This document shows, piece after piece, positions 1-8,080 of a DNA stretch of 64,000 nt; position 1 is the first letter of the stretch; the number at the start of each line of letters is the position of its first letter. Position numbers and translations under genes: made by a program. The stretch is from Nocardioides baculatus (GTDB taxonomy: Bacteria > Actinomycetota > Actinomycetes > Propionibacteriales > Nocardioidaceae), in contig NZ_JAERSG010000007.1 in the NCBI RefSeq assembly GCF_016735675.1, forward strand, positions 62,001-126,000, given 5' to 3'. The notes beneath the pieces are model-generated. The model was not told where the DNA came from. It made no database searches and was given only the letters and a program-made list of their open reading frames with translations.

Positions 1-692
1 GTGGCCCCGGCGGACCACACGGCCGTCGCGTTGCCGGCGGGGTCGACGGTGACGTCGGTCGTACGGGCCGGGCTGCCGGCAGGCGACAGGTCGACCGGGG
101 TGCTCCACGTGCCGTCGGCGGCCTGGGTGGAGGTCTGGACCGTGAAGCGCCACGGCTGGCCGGGCACCGCCTCGAAGCGGGACCACGTCGCGGTCGCCAC
201 GCCGGTCGGGTCGACGGCCACCTGCGGCACGTCCGGCTGCGAGCTCAGGTCACGGCTCGGGTCGCTCGACAGGGTGACCGGCTCGCTCCAGGTCCCGCTC
301 GCGGAACGTGACGAGGCCTGCACCACGCTGCGGTCGAGCTCGGAGCTCCGCCACACGGCGGTCGCGCCACCCGAGGGGGCGACGGCGACCTGCGCGAAAC
401 CGATCTGGGCACCCGTGGCGATCACCACCGGCGCGCTCCACGTGCCTCCGACGGGCCGGTAGGACGTCTCGACGATGGTGCGGGTGCCGTCGTAGCGCGA
501 CCAGACGACGGTCGAGCTTCCGGCGGCGTCGGTGCCGATGGACGGCGTCTGGGCTCCGGGTGCCGAGAGGTCGGCGAAGAGGTTGGTGACCGGGCGCCAG
601 GTCGGCGCCGCGCCGGCCGGTGGCGTGACGAGAGCTGCACCCAGCAACGCCGTCACGATCACCAGGACCAGTCGTGTGATGACCCGTGTCAT
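1..692 (-). CDS. Secreted repeat protein, 3' part outside window
   Basis: Exported protein of unknown role. I read it on the minus strand from an ATG at 692, preceded by GGGGGAAC. The first 28 or so residues are a signal peptide: basic MTRVITR, a hydrophobic LVLVIVTALLGAAL stretch, and an AGA cleavage region. After it comes a series of about 45-50-residue units, each with a GTWSxPV-type strand and a VDPxGxATAVW-type strand; at least four are visible. This resembles sialidase-like or beta-propeller repeat proteins that are usually cell-surface or extracellular. The frame stays open to base 1, so the C-terminus and any sorting signal are not seen. It is divergent from dapE. Confidence 0.7.
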   Translation of the reverse strand, partial: MTRVITRLVLVIVTALLGAALVTPPAGAAPTWRPVTNLFADLSAPGAQTPSIGTDAAGSSTVVWSRYDGTRTIVETSYRPVGGTWSAPVVIATGAQIGFAQVAVAPSGGATAVWRSSELDRSVVQASSRSASGTWSEPVTLSSDPSRDLSSQPDVPQVAVDPTGVATATWSRFEAVPGQPWRFTVQTSTQAADGTWSTPVDLSPAGSPARTTDVTVDPAGNATAVWSAGA

Positions 693-780
693 TGAAGTTC
701 CCCCATGCTCTCGACGCCGGTGTGCCCGGGCGCGCCACACCCTATGACGCAGCGGAGGGCCTGCTGGTTGTATTGACGCC

Positions 781-1848
781 ATGAAGCTCGACCTGACCGC
801 CGACGTCGTCACCCTCACCCAGCAGCTCGTCGACATCGAGTCGGTCTCCCACCACGAGCAGGAGATCGCCGATGCGGTCGAGGCCGTGCTGGCGACCCTC
901 GGACACCTGACGGTGACCCGCCGCGGCCACACGCTGGTGGCGCGCACCGAGCTCGGCCGGGGCGAGCGGGTCGTCATCGCCGGACACATCGACACCGTCC
1001 CGCTCAACGACAACCTGCCCTCGCGCCTCGAGGACGGCATCCTCCACGGCCTGGGCAGCTGCGACATGAAGGGCGGCGACGCGGTGATGCTCAAGCTCGC
1101 CGCCGACCTCACCGAGCCCAACCGCGACCTCACCTTCGTCTTCTACGAGGCCGAGGAGGTCGACTCCGTCCACAACGGCCTGCGCAAGCTCACGGAGAGC
1201 GACCCCGCCCTGCTCGAGGCCGACTTCGCGATCCTCATGGAGCCCAGCAACGCCGCCGTCGAGGCCGGCTGCCAGGGCACGATGCGCGTCGACGTACGCA
1301 CGACCGGCGAGCGTTCGCACAGCGCGCGGAGCTGGAAGGGCGTCAACGCCATCCACCTCGCCGCACCCGTGCTGGCCCGGCTCAACGACTACGTCGCCCG
1401 CCAGCCCGAGATCGACGGCCTGACCTACCACGAGGGCCTCAACGCCACCGGCATCCGGGGCGGCGTCGCCGGCAACGTGATCCCCGACGAGTGCGTCGTC
1501 GAGGTCAACTTCCGCTTCGCCCCCGACCGCAGCGAGGCCGACGCCGAGGCGTTCGTCCGCGACTTCTTCGAGGGGTACGACGTCACGGTGACCGACATCG
1601 CCGCAGGGGCGATGCCCGGCCTCGACCGCCCGGCGGCGAAGGAGTTCCTCCAGGTCGTCGGCGGGCAGGTCGGGCCGAAGTTCGGCTGGACCGACGTCGC
1701 ACAGTTCACCAAGCTCGGGATCCCGGCGGTCAACTTCGGCCCCGGCGACCCGATGTTCGCGCACAAGCAGGACGAGCACGTGCCCACCGAGCACATCGAG
1801 CGGTGCGAGCGCATCCTGAAGGACTGGCTGACGGGGGACACGGCATGA
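781..1848 (+). CDS. dapE: Succinyl-diaminopimelate desuccinylase DapE
   Basis: Cytoplasmic M20-family metallohydrolase that removes succinate from N-succinyl-LL-diaminopimelate to give LL-DAP for lysine and peptidoglycan synthesis. At 355 residues it has the length usual for the actinobacterial DapE. The metal-binding motifs are in order: GHIDTVP (His near residue 69), CDMKGGDAVM with the bridging Asp, YEAEEVD with the catalytic Glu pair, and a late HKQDEHVP motif. The central dimerisation lid domain contains the GERSHSAR stretch. The ATG follows a short intergenic region. The stop overlaps the next start (ATGA), so it heads a co-transcribed run through about 4.1 kb. Confidence 0.93.
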   Translation: MKLDLTADVVTLTQQLVDIESVSHHEQEIADAVEAVLATLGHLTVTRRGHTLVARTELGRGERVVIAGHIDTVPLNDNLPSRLEDGILHGLGSCDMKGGDAVMLKLAADLTEPNRDLTFVFYEAEEVDSVHNGLRKLTESDPALLEADFAILMEPSNAAVEAGCQGTMRVDVRTTGERSHSARSWKGVNAIHLAAPVLARLNDYVARQPEIDGLTYHEGLNATGIRGGVAGNVIPDECVVEVNFRFAPDRSEADAEAFVRDFFEGYDVTVTDIAAGAMPGLDRPAAKEFLQVVGGQVGPKFGWTDVAQFTKLGIPAVNFGPGDPMFAHKQDEHVPTEHIERCERILKDWLTGDTA

Positions 1849-2615
1849 GCGACGACACGCACCGCCGGGTCAAGGGCCGCGAGATCGAGCGACGTGGCCA
1901 GGTGCGGGAGGGCAGCACCACCGACCAGCGCCTGCTCGACTCCCGCGGACCCACGGACTGGGTGCACACGGATCCGTGGCGGGTGCTCCGCATCCAGTCG
2001 GAGTTCGTCGAGGGGTTCGGCTCGCTGGCCGAGCTCGGCCCGGCGATCGCGGTCTTCGGCTCCGCACGGACGCCGACCGACCACCCGTTCTACGCCATCG
2101 CGGAGGAGGCCGGCCGCAAGCTGGCCGAGGCCGGCTTCGCGGTCATCACCGGCGGCGGTCCGGGCGCCATGGAGGCCGCCAACAAGGGGGCGTGCGAGTC
2201 GGGCGGGGTCAGCGTGGGGCTCGGCATCGAGCTGCCCTTCGAGTCCGGGCTCAACCAGTGGGTCGACAAGGGCATCAACTTCCGTTACTTCTTCGCCCGC
2301 AAGACGATGTTCGTGAAGTACTCCCAGGGCTTCGTGGTGCTGCCCGGCGGCCTCGGCACGCTGGACGAGCTGTTCGAGGCGCTCACGCTCGTGCAGACGC
2401 AGAAGGTGACGTCGTTCCCGATCGTGCTGATCGGCACGGCCTACTGGAAGGGCATGTTCGACTGGCTCCGCGAGACGGTGCTCGCCGAGGGCAAGATCAA
2501 CGCCACGGACCTCGACATGATGGTCGTGACCGACGACGTCGACGAGGCCGTGGCGCTGATGGTGGCGGCCCGCGAGGACCGCTGGCCCACTCCGGCACCG
2601 GGGCGTCCCGAATGA
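1845..2615 (+). CDS. TIGR00730/LOG-family Rossmann-fold protein
   Basis: 256-residue member of the LOG (lonely guy) family, predicted to hydrolyse nucleoside 5'-monophosphates at the N-glycosidic bond, as cytokinin-activating phosphoribohydrolases do. The core shows VFGSARTP near the start of the Rossmann fold, ITGGGPGAMEAANKGA, and the diagnostic PGGLGTLDE motif that forms the active site. The N-terminal 45 residues are charged and belong to the longer actinobacterial subgroup, often found beside dapE. It overlaps dapE by ATGA and the following gene by ATGA, so translational coupling is likely. The physiological substrate is unknown. Confidence 0.88.
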   Translation: MSDDTHRRVKGREIERRGQVREGSTTDQRLLDSRGPTDWVHTDPWRVLRIQSEFVEGFGSLAELGPAIAVFGSARTPTDHPFYAIAEEAGRKLAEAGFAVITGGGPGAMEAANKGACESGGVSVGLGIELPFESGLNQWVDKGINFRYFFARKTMFVKYSQGFVVLPGGLGTLDELFEALTLVQTQKVTSFPIVLIGTAYWKGMFDWLRETVLAEGKINATDLDMMVVTDDVDEAVALMVAAREDRWPTPAPGRPE

Positions 2616-2908
2616 TGTGGCTGTTCGCGATCCTGATCGTCCTCGCCATGGCCGGGGTCGCGGTCGTCGCGTCCGGCCGCGGCGGGTCGATGGCACCGGC
2701 CTACGACGACCGCCCCGACCTCGACCTGCCCGCCGACCGTCCCCTCGCCGCGCGCGACCTGCGGTCCGTACGGTTCCCGCTCGCGGTCCGTGGCTACCGG
2801 ATGTCCGACGTCGACGAGCTGCTCGCGCGGTTGGCGACGGAGCTCGAGGACCGGGGCGGACCGGACGAGGGCGGGCCGACCACGTCTGGCGACCGCGACC
2901 CCGGCTAG
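2612..2908 (+). CDS. Small DivIVA-domain membrane protein
   Basis: 98-residue protein with one N-terminal membrane helix (MMWLFAILIVLAMAGVAVVA) and a short cytoplasmic part. Residues 55-75 carry the DivIVA-type signature VRFPLAVRGYRMSDVDELL, a motif that in other small actinobacterial proteins marks a DivIVA-like membrane-associated segment. The tail is acidic and disordered. The ATG overlaps the preceding stop (ATGA), placing it in the dapE-LOG operon. A role in cell-pole or envelope organisation is inference from the motif only. Confidence 0.75.
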   Translation: MMWLFAILIVLAMAGVAVVASGRGGSMAPAYDDRPDLDLPADRPLAARDLRSVRFPLAVRGYRMSDVDELLARLATELEDRGGPDEGGPTTSGDRDPG

Positions 2909-2924
2909 GGCAGACTCCTCCGAC

Positions 2925-3347
2925 ATGTCGTTCCCGATCGTCGTGTGGATCCTCACGGCCCTGGCCGCCGTGGCGATCGTGCTCACCCGACTTCGCATGC
3001 GCTCCGCGGACGCCGCCGGTCGGTTCTCGATCAGCCGCCGCCTCCCGCTGGTGCACTTCGCGGCGGGAGTCGTGGCCCTCGTCCTGTGGGTCGGGGTGCT
3101 GGTGGCGCCGGAGGACAGCCTGCTCGGCGGGCCGCTCTTCGGCATCCTGGCCATCGCCGCCTGGTGGCTCACGGCGGTGTGCGGCCTGCTGATCCTCATG
3201 CGGTGGCTGCCGGCCAAGGGCCGGCACGCGCCGGAGGCGTCCGGCGACAGCTGGAGCGACGGTCCGGGGCTCTCGCTCCTGGCCCACCTCGGCATGGTCG
3301 TCGGCGTCCTCGTCTTCACCTACGCCTACCTCACCGCCGCGGTGTGA
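2925..3347 (+). CDS. Four-helix membrane protein, unknown function
   Basis: 140-residue integral membrane protein with about four hydrophobic segments (roughly residues 4-22, 43-62, 70-92 and 118-138). Basic RLRMRS and SRRL stretches between them suggest cytoplasmic loops. No enzymatic motif is visible. It starts 17 bases after the preceding gene and its stop overlaps the GTG of the carboxypeptidase gene (GTGA), so it belongs to the same transcript. Nothing in the sequence identifies its partner or substrate. Confidence 0.7.
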   Translation: MSFPIVVWILTALAAVAIVLTRLRMRSADAAGRFSISRRLPLVHFAAGVVALVLWVGVLVAPEDSLLGGPLFGILAIAAWWLTAVCGLLILMRWLPAKGRHAPEASGDSWSDGPGLSLLAHLGMVVGVLVFTYAYLTAAV

Positions 3348-4093
3348 TCGCCCGCAGCCTCGGGCTGGCCCTCGGGCTCCTGGTCAGCCTCCTCGCCGTC
3401 CCGGCGCCGGCACCCGCGGTGACCGTCGCAGTGGATGACCGGCCCGCGGTGGTCGAGGTCCGCACCATCGGGCACTCCGTGAGGGGCCGCCCGATCCGGG
3501 CCTGGCGGCTCGGCGAGCCGGGCAAGCGTCCCCTCGTGCTCGTGTCCACGATGCACGGCAACGAGCCGCACACCCGGCGCATCCTCGAGACGCTGCGTGA
3601 CGGACGCGCGATTACCGGCATCGACCTGTGGGTCGTCCCGACCTACAACCCCGACGGGCTCGCCCGCGGGTCACGGCGCAACGCGCGCGGCGTCGACCTC
3701 AACCGCAACTTTCCCTACAGGTGGGCCGACCTCGACGGGAGCTACGAGTCCGGCCGCCGTCCGGCCAGCGAGCCCGAGACGCGCGCGATGATGGCGTTCC
3801 TGGCCGAGATCGACCCCCGGCGGGTGATCAGCTTCCACCAGCCGCTGCACGGCGTGGACACCGACACCAAGGACACCGGCTTCGCCCGGCGGCTGGCGCG
3901 TGCGCTCCGGCTGCCCCGTACGTCGCTCGACTGCGGCGGTCTGTGCCACGGCACGATGACGATGTGGTTCAACCACCGCTTCGACGGCTCCGCGCTCACC
4001 GTGGAGTACGGCGCGCGGCCCTCGCGCCACCGGATGGCGGTCCAGGCGCCACGCCAGCTGCTGGACGTGCTGAAGGCTCAGCGACCCCGGTAG
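3344..4093 (+). CDS. Secreted M14-family zinc carboxypeptidase
   Basis: 249-residue exported metallopeptidase. An N-terminal signal peptide (IARSLGLALGLLVSLLAVPAPAPA) precedes the M14 fold. The zinc ligands and catalytic groups can be read: MHGNE supplies the H-x-x-E pair, DLNRNFPYRW the substrate-binding Arg/Asn, FHQPLHG the second zinc His, and LTVEYG the catalytic Glu. The small size and the motif set resemble murein-peptide amidase or gamma-D-Glu-DAP peptidases (MpaA type), which would fit the dapE neighbourhood. That substrate is inferred, not seen. GTG start overlaps the preceding stop; the 3' end overlaps the convergent crotonase gene by 16 bases. Confidence 0.85.
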   Translation: MIARSLGLALGLLVSLLAVPAPAPAVTVAVDDRPAVVEVRTIGHSVRGRPIRAWRLGEPGKRPLVLVSTMHGNEPHTRRILETLRDGRAITGIDLWVVPTYNPDGLARGSRRNARGVDLNRNFPYRWADLDGSYESGRRPASEPETRAMMAFLAEIDPRRVISFHQPLHGVDTDTKDTGFARRLARALRLPRTSLDCGGLCHGTMTMWFNHRFDGSALTVEYGARPSRHRMAVQAPRQLLDVLKAQRPR

Positions 4094-4875
4094 ACCGGCT
4101 TCTCCTTGGCCACGAACGCATTGACCGCCGCGAGGTGGTCCGCGGTGCCCCCGGTGAGCGCCATCTTCTCCGCCTCGAAGGCGAGCGACTCCTCCAGCGG
4201 GTGCGAGGCGGAGTAGGCCACGGCCTGCCGGATCGAGCCGAACGACACGGTGGGCCCGTCCGCCAGCTGACGCGCCAGCTCCTCGACGGCGCCGGCGAAC
4301 TCGTCCTGCGTGACGACCCGGGTGGCGAGCCCGAGCTCGAGCGCCTCCGCGGCGGACACGGTGCGCGGGAAGTAGAGGAGCTCCATCGCCCTGGCCCGCC
4401 CGACCAGGCGCGGCAGCGTCCAGCTCGACCCGGTGTCGCAGGACAGCGCGACGCCCGCGAACGAGGTGTTGTAGCCCGCCGAGTCGACGAGGATCCGGAA
4501 GTCGGCGGCGAAGGCCAGGCTCGCCCCCGCGCCGGCCGCGACGCCGTTGACGGCCGCGATGACCGGCTTCGCCATGGTCGAGAGGGCCAGCACGATCGGG
4601 TTGTAGTGCTTCTCGACGGTGTCCGACAGGGGGACGTCGGCCTCGCCCGTCAGCCCGGCGAGGTGCTCCTTGAGGTCCTGACCGACGCAGAACGCGCGGC
4701 CGCTGCCGGTGAGCACGACGCACCGCACCTCCGGGTCGTCGGCGACCCGGGTGACCGTCTCCAGCAGCAGGTCCTTGGTGGCCACGTCGAGGCCGTTCAT
4801 CGCCTCGGGGCGGTTGAGCGTGATCGTGGCGACGGCGTCCGCGACGTCGAGCAGGACAGGGGGAGAGCTGGTCAT
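4078..4875 (-). CDS. Enoyl-CoA hydratase/isomerase (crotonase family)
   Basis: 265-residue crotonase-fold enzyme acting on acyl-CoA thioesters. The oxyanion-hole segments are present: GSGRAFCVGQDL near residues 60-70 and NGVAAGAGASLAFAADFRI near 105-125. The segment ALSCDTGSSWTLPRLVG follows, where PaaG-like isomerase/hydratases have a catalytic Asp in a comparable place. I chose the ATG at 4875 because the family N-terminus (TITLNRPEAMNGL) then falls near residue 15; an in-frame upstream extension to 4986 would add unconserved residues. Substrate is not determinable; PaaG-like and medium-chain enoyl-CoA hydratases are both possible. Confidence 0.87.
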   Translation of the reverse strand: MTSSPPVLLDVADAVATITLNRPEAMNGLDVATKDLLLETVTRVADDPEVRCVVLTGSGRAFCVGQDLKEHLAGLTGEADVPLSDTVEKHYNPIVLALSTMAKPVIAAVNGVAAGAGASLAFAADFRILVDSAGYNTSFAGVALSCDTGSSWTLPRLVGRARAMELLYFPRTVSAAEALELGLATRVVTQDEFAGAVEELARQLADGPTVSFGSIRQAVAYSASHPLEESLAFEAEKMALTGGTADHLAAVNAFVAKEKPVYRGR

Positions 4876-5049
4876 GGGACGCAGTCTGCCCGACGACGAG
4901 CGGGCGTCAGCGCGCCCTGTGGTGCCGATCACGCGGGTCATGAGGGATAATGGGAGCGTACGACGCCTATCGGGGCGGCCAGTCACGACTCAGCCGCTCC
5001 GATTCGCATGTGATGAGCCACCCAAGGCTGAACAGGAAGAGGTGCGCCG

Positions 5050-5217
5050 ATGGCCGCCATGAAGCCCCGCACGGGCGACGGACCGCTCGAGGTCACCAAG
5101 GAAGGCCGCGGCATCGTCATGCGCGTCCCCCTCGAGGGTGGTGGGCGGCTCGTGGTCGAGCTGAACGCCGATGAGGCAACGGCTCTCGGAGACGCCCTCA
5201 AGGGCGTCGTCGGCTGA
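5050..5217 (+). CDS. DUF3117 small protein
   Basis: 55-residue conserved actinobacterial protein of the DUF3117 family. It starts MAAMKPRTGDGPLEVTKEGR and ends with the conserved ELNADEATALGDALKGVVG segment. Members are found in most actinobacteria, often upstream of leucyl aminopeptidase or DNA-repair genes, and have no experimentally secured function known to me. The start lies behind GGAAGAGG at about 10 bases. It ends two bases before the GTG of pepA, so co-transcription is likely. Confidence 0.9.
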   Translation: MAAMKPRTGDGPLEVTKEGRGIVMRVPLEGGGRLVVELNADEATALGDALKGVVG

Positions 5218-5219
5218 TC

Positions 5220-6767
5220 GTGGCGTCCACGAGCCGATCGACAGCACAGCTGCCGCAGCAGGTCTCGCCGCCCCAGTTCGCGCTGAGCCCGGCGCTGCCG
5301 CACCAGATCGGCGGCGCTGAGGTCTGGGCCTTCCCGGTCGTCCCCGACCCGGCCGGACCGCTCCTCGGCCCCGGTGCCGACGAGGCGTCCGAAGCCCTCG
5401 GCGTCGACCTCCTCGCCGCCCTCGAGGCGGCCCGCGGCACCGGCCGCGCCGGTGAGGTCACCACCGTCCCGGTCGGCAGCGCCGACCGCGACGACGACGT
5501 GGTGCTCGTGCTCCTCGTCGGTGTGGGCGAGGGCTCGGCCACCGATCTCCGCCGCGCCGGGGCGGCCGTCGCCCGCGCGACCAAGGACCGCGCGAGCGTG
5601 GTGACCACGCTCGCCGCGATCGCCCCCGACGAGGGCCTCGGCGCCTTCGTCGTCGGCGCGATGCTGGCCTCGTTCTCCTTCCACTGGCGCTCCACGGGCC
5701 CGAAGGAGCGCCCGGTCGCGCGCATCGTGCTGGCCGACATCGACGACGACGGCGCTGACGACGAGCTCGCCCGGGCCATCGCCCTCGGTGGAGCGGGCTG
5801 GCGCTCGCGCGCCCTCGCCACCGTCCCGGCCAACCTCAAGACGCCCGCCTGGCTCGCCGAGCAGGCGGTGGAGGTGGGCGAGACGGCCGGCCTCGACGTC
5901 ACCGTGTGGGACGAGCACGCGCTCGCCGAGGAAGGCTTCGGCGGCCTGCTCGCCGTCGGCGGCGGGTCGGTCAACCCGCCCCGCCTGATCCGCATGGACT
6001 ACGCGCCGCCCGGCGCCAACCGGCGTACGCCGACGGTGGTCCTGGTCGGCAAGGGCATCACCTTCGACACCGGCGGCCTCGACATCAAGCCCAGCGAGGG
6101 CATGCTGACGATGAAGCGCGACATGAGCGGCGGTGGCGCCGTCATCGCGACGATGGCCGCGCTGCGCGACGTCGACTGCCCGGTCCGCGTGGTAGGCCTG
6201 GTGCCGGCCGCGGAGAACTCGGTCAGCGCCTCCGCGATGCGACCCGGCGACGTGATCACGCACTACGGCGGTCGCACCTCCGAGGTCAACAACACCGACG
6301 CCGAGGGCCGACTCGTCCTCGCCGACGCGATGGCGTACGCCGTCTCGGAGATCGCCCCGAAGGCACTGCTCGACATCGCCACCCTCACCGGGGCGATGAA
6401 GGTGTCCCTGGGCCAGTGGACCGGCGGCTACTTCGCCAACGACGAGGCGCTCGCCGGGCACGTCGAGTCCGCCGCCGGCGCGTCCGGCGAGAACGTCTGG
6501 CGGATGCCCCTCGTCGCTGACTACGAGGAGAAGGTGACGTCCAAGATCGCCGACGGCGACAACGCCGCCGGCGGCGCGGGCGCCATCACCGCCGCCCTGT
6601 TCCTCCAGCACTTCGCGGGCGACGTCCCGTGGGTGCACGTCGACTTCGCCTCGGCCGCAGAGTCGCCGGCCGACCGCCACGAGTGGACCGCCGGACCCAG
6701 CGGCTGGGGTCCGCGCCTGCTGCTGACCTGGCTCGGCTCCGAGGACCCGCTGGAGGGCATCGCCTGA
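5220..6767 (+). CDS. pepA: Leucyl aminopeptidase (M17)
   Basis: 515-residue cytosolic M17 aminopeptidase that removes N-terminal residues from peptides with a two-metal centre. The C-terminal catalytic domain has VGKGITFDTGGLDIKPS (metal ligands and catalytic Lys) near residue 278 and the family signature NTDAEGRL near residue 358, followed by DIATLTGAM. The N-terminal macro-like domain, about 170 residues, is less conserved as expected. It starts with GTG two bases after the DUF3117 stop and its own stop overlaps the next ATG. Length and motif order are normal. Confidence 0.95.
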   Translation: MASTSRSTAQLPQQVSPPQFALSPALPHQIGGAEVWAFPVVPDPAGPLLGPGADEASEALGVDLLAALEAARGTGRAGEVTTVPVGSADRDDDVVLVLLVGVGEGSATDLRRAGAAVARATKDRASVVTTLAAIAPDEGLGAFVVGAMLASFSFHWRSTGPKERPVARIVLADIDDDGADDELARAIALGGAGWRSRALATVPANLKTPAWLAEQAVEVGETAGLDVTVWDEHALAEEGFGGLLAVGGGSVNPPRLIRMDYAPPGANRRTPTVVLVGKGITFDTGGLDIKPSEGMLTMKRDMSGGGAVIATMAALRDVDCPVRVVGLVPAAENSVSASAMRPGDVITHYGGRTSEVNNTDAEGRLVLADAMAYAVSEIAPKALLDIATLTGAMKVSLGQWTGGYFANDEALAGHVESAAGASGENVWRMPLVADYEEKVTSKIADGDNAAGGAGAITAALFLQHFAGDVPWVHVDFASAAESPADRHEWTAGPSGWGPRLLLTWLGSEDPLEGIA

Positions 6768-7105
6768 TGCTCGGGCTCACCATCCGGTGGTCCCTCGAGG
6801 GGGCGCCCGAGGGCGTGGAGGACGAGCTGGCGAGCTTCGTCGCCGAGACCTCCCACGCCCGGTTCACCGGCATGTCCGGGCTGCGCTGGAAGACGTGGCG
6901 GACGGTGCGCGGGGAGTGGTTCGAGGGGTCCTACGTCTTCGCGACCAGCGAGGCGCGCGAGGAGTTCCAGCGCACCTTCACCGAGGGTGCCGCGGAGTCT
7001 CCGGGGTCGCGGATGATCGGGTCGTCGCCGATCCTGATCGAGGCCTGCGACGTGGTCGCCGTGGCCGAGGGCTGGGACGGCTTCGAGGCCTCGCCCCGCT
7101 GCTGA
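6767..7105 (+). CDS. YdhR-like dimeric alpha/beta-barrel protein
   Basis: 112-residue protein. The pattern LTIRWSLEGAPEGVEDELASF, then FTGMSGLRWKTW, then GSYVFATSEAREEFQRTF, matches small ferredoxin-like proteins annotated as putative monooxygenase YdhR: the central G-L-x-x-K and the E-A-x-x-F segment recur in that group. No cofactor site is evident, and the enzymatic label is inherited from structural similarity. Its ATG overlaps the pepA stop (TGATG), so it is translationally coupled to pepA. Function remains open. Confidence 0.7.
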   Translation: MLGLTIRWSLEGAPEGVEDELASFVAETSHARFTGMSGLRWKTWRTVRGEWFEGSYVFATSEAREEFQRTFTEGAAESPGSRMIGSSPILIEACDVVAVAEGWDGFEASPRC

Positions 7106-7113
7106 CGGCGGTG

Positions 7114-7205
7114 CGGGCAAGTCTCCGGATATCCGGGGACCTAGCTGCTTACAGGTAGAGATCTGTACCTCTAAGCGGGCAAGTCACCGGATATCCGGTG
7201 ACTTG
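7114..7205. repeat. Nested palindrome cluster
   Basis: Between the YdhR-like gene and the O-methyltransferase lie three stacked palindromes. At 7180-7205 is a perfect 26-bp palindrome centred on GGATATCC. At 7114-7140 is a near-copy of its left part (GCGGGCAAGTC then CCGGATATCCGG), so the unit is present as a direct repeat about 62 bp apart. Between them, around 7148-7177, an imperfect palindrome is centred on AGATCT. The region sits between convergent genes, so it may terminate transcription in both directions, but the length and duplication suggest a repetitive or mobile palindromic element. Confidence 0.7.
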
Positions 7206-7220
7206 CGAGGGCGCCTGAGG

Positions 7221-7880
7221 TCAGGCCTCCGGGGCCCACTCCTTCTTCGCGACCAGCAGGCCGTCGCCGACGGGCAGGAGGACCGGCACGAGCGACTCGT
7301 GCTCGAGGATCGTGCGACCGAGGTCGCGGATCGTGACCGTCTCCTCGTCGCGCTGCGCCGGGTCGGCCACGCGGTCGTGCCACAGGGCGTTGTCGAACGC
7401 CACGATGCCGCCGGGGCGCAGCAGCCGCAGTGCCTCCTTGAGGTAGGCGGCGTACTCGCGCTTGTCGCCGTCGCAAAACACCAGGTCGTAGTGGCCGTCG
7501 GTGAGCCGGGGGAGCACGTCGAGCCCCGCGCCCGCGATGGTGCGGGCCCGGTTGCCCGGGATGCCGGCCTCGGTGAAGGTCTCCTTGGCGAGCCGCTGGT
7601 GCTCGGCCTCGATGTCGACCGTGGTCAGGACGCCGTCGGAGCGCATGCCGCGCAGCAGCCACAGGCCGGAGACGCCGGTGCCCGTGCCGATCTCGACGAC
7701 CGCCCGGGCGTCGAGCACGGAGGCGAGGAAACGGAGCGCGGCGCCGGCGCCGGAGCCGACCGGGGTCACCCCGACCTCCTCGGCGCGGCCGCGGGCGGCG
7801 GCGAGGATCTCGTCCTCGGCCACGAACGACTCGGCATAGGTCCAGCTCGCGGGCTTGATCGGCTGCGTGGGGGTCGGCAC
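7221..7880 (-). CDS. SAM-dependent O-methyltransferase
   Basis: 219-residue class I methyltransferase of the O-methyltransferase (catechol/caffeoyl-CoA) family. The SAM-binding site reads VVEIGTGTGVSGLWLL (motif I, near residues 60-76), followed by LTTVDIEAEHQ (motif II) and DLVFCDGDKREY with the metal-binding Asp. LRPGGIVAFDNALWHDRV is the second metal-ligand segment. It starts with GTG on the minus strand. The substrate is unknown; similar genes are common next to sigE in mycobacteria and relatives, which matches the arrangement here. Confidence 0.88.
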   Translation of the reverse strand: MPTPTQPIKPASWTYAESFVAEDEILAAARGRAEEVGVTPVGSGAGAALRFLASVLDARAVVEIGTGTGVSGLWLLRGMRSDGVLTTVDIEAEHQRLAKETFTEAGIPGNRARTIAGAGLDVLPRLTDGHYDLVFCDGDKREYAAYLKEALRLLRPGGIVAFDNALWHDRVADPAQRDEETVTIRDLGRTILEHESLVPVLLPVGDGLLVAKKEWAPEA

Positions 7881-7907
7881 GGACGGGACTCTAGTCGGAC
7901 TTCAGCG

Positions 7908-7933
7908 GGAACACACCGGGCACCTCGCTCGTT
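7908..7933 (+). promoter_or_regulatory. Predicted ECF sigma promoter of sigE
   Basis: GGAAC at 7908-7912 and CGTT at 7930-7933 are separated by 17 bases. This is the spacing and sequence of actinobacterial ECF (SigE/SigH-type) promoters. The pair lies about 150 bases upstream of the proposed sigE start, between the divergent O-methyltransferase and sigE. Stress-dependent transcription of sigE from such a promoter is known in mycobacteria; here it is a prediction from sequence only. Confidence 0.5.
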
Positions 7934-8080
7934 GAAGGCGGTACGCCGCCGCGCGGGGCCACACGTTTCTTGGCCCTTGCGCATGAGGTTCACAGCGAAC
8001 TCTCAGGCGGGGTACCTAGCGTCAGGAAGGACGGCGAGCACCCGTTGCAGCTGAGGTCGAGGAAGAACGAGGGGTCACCC

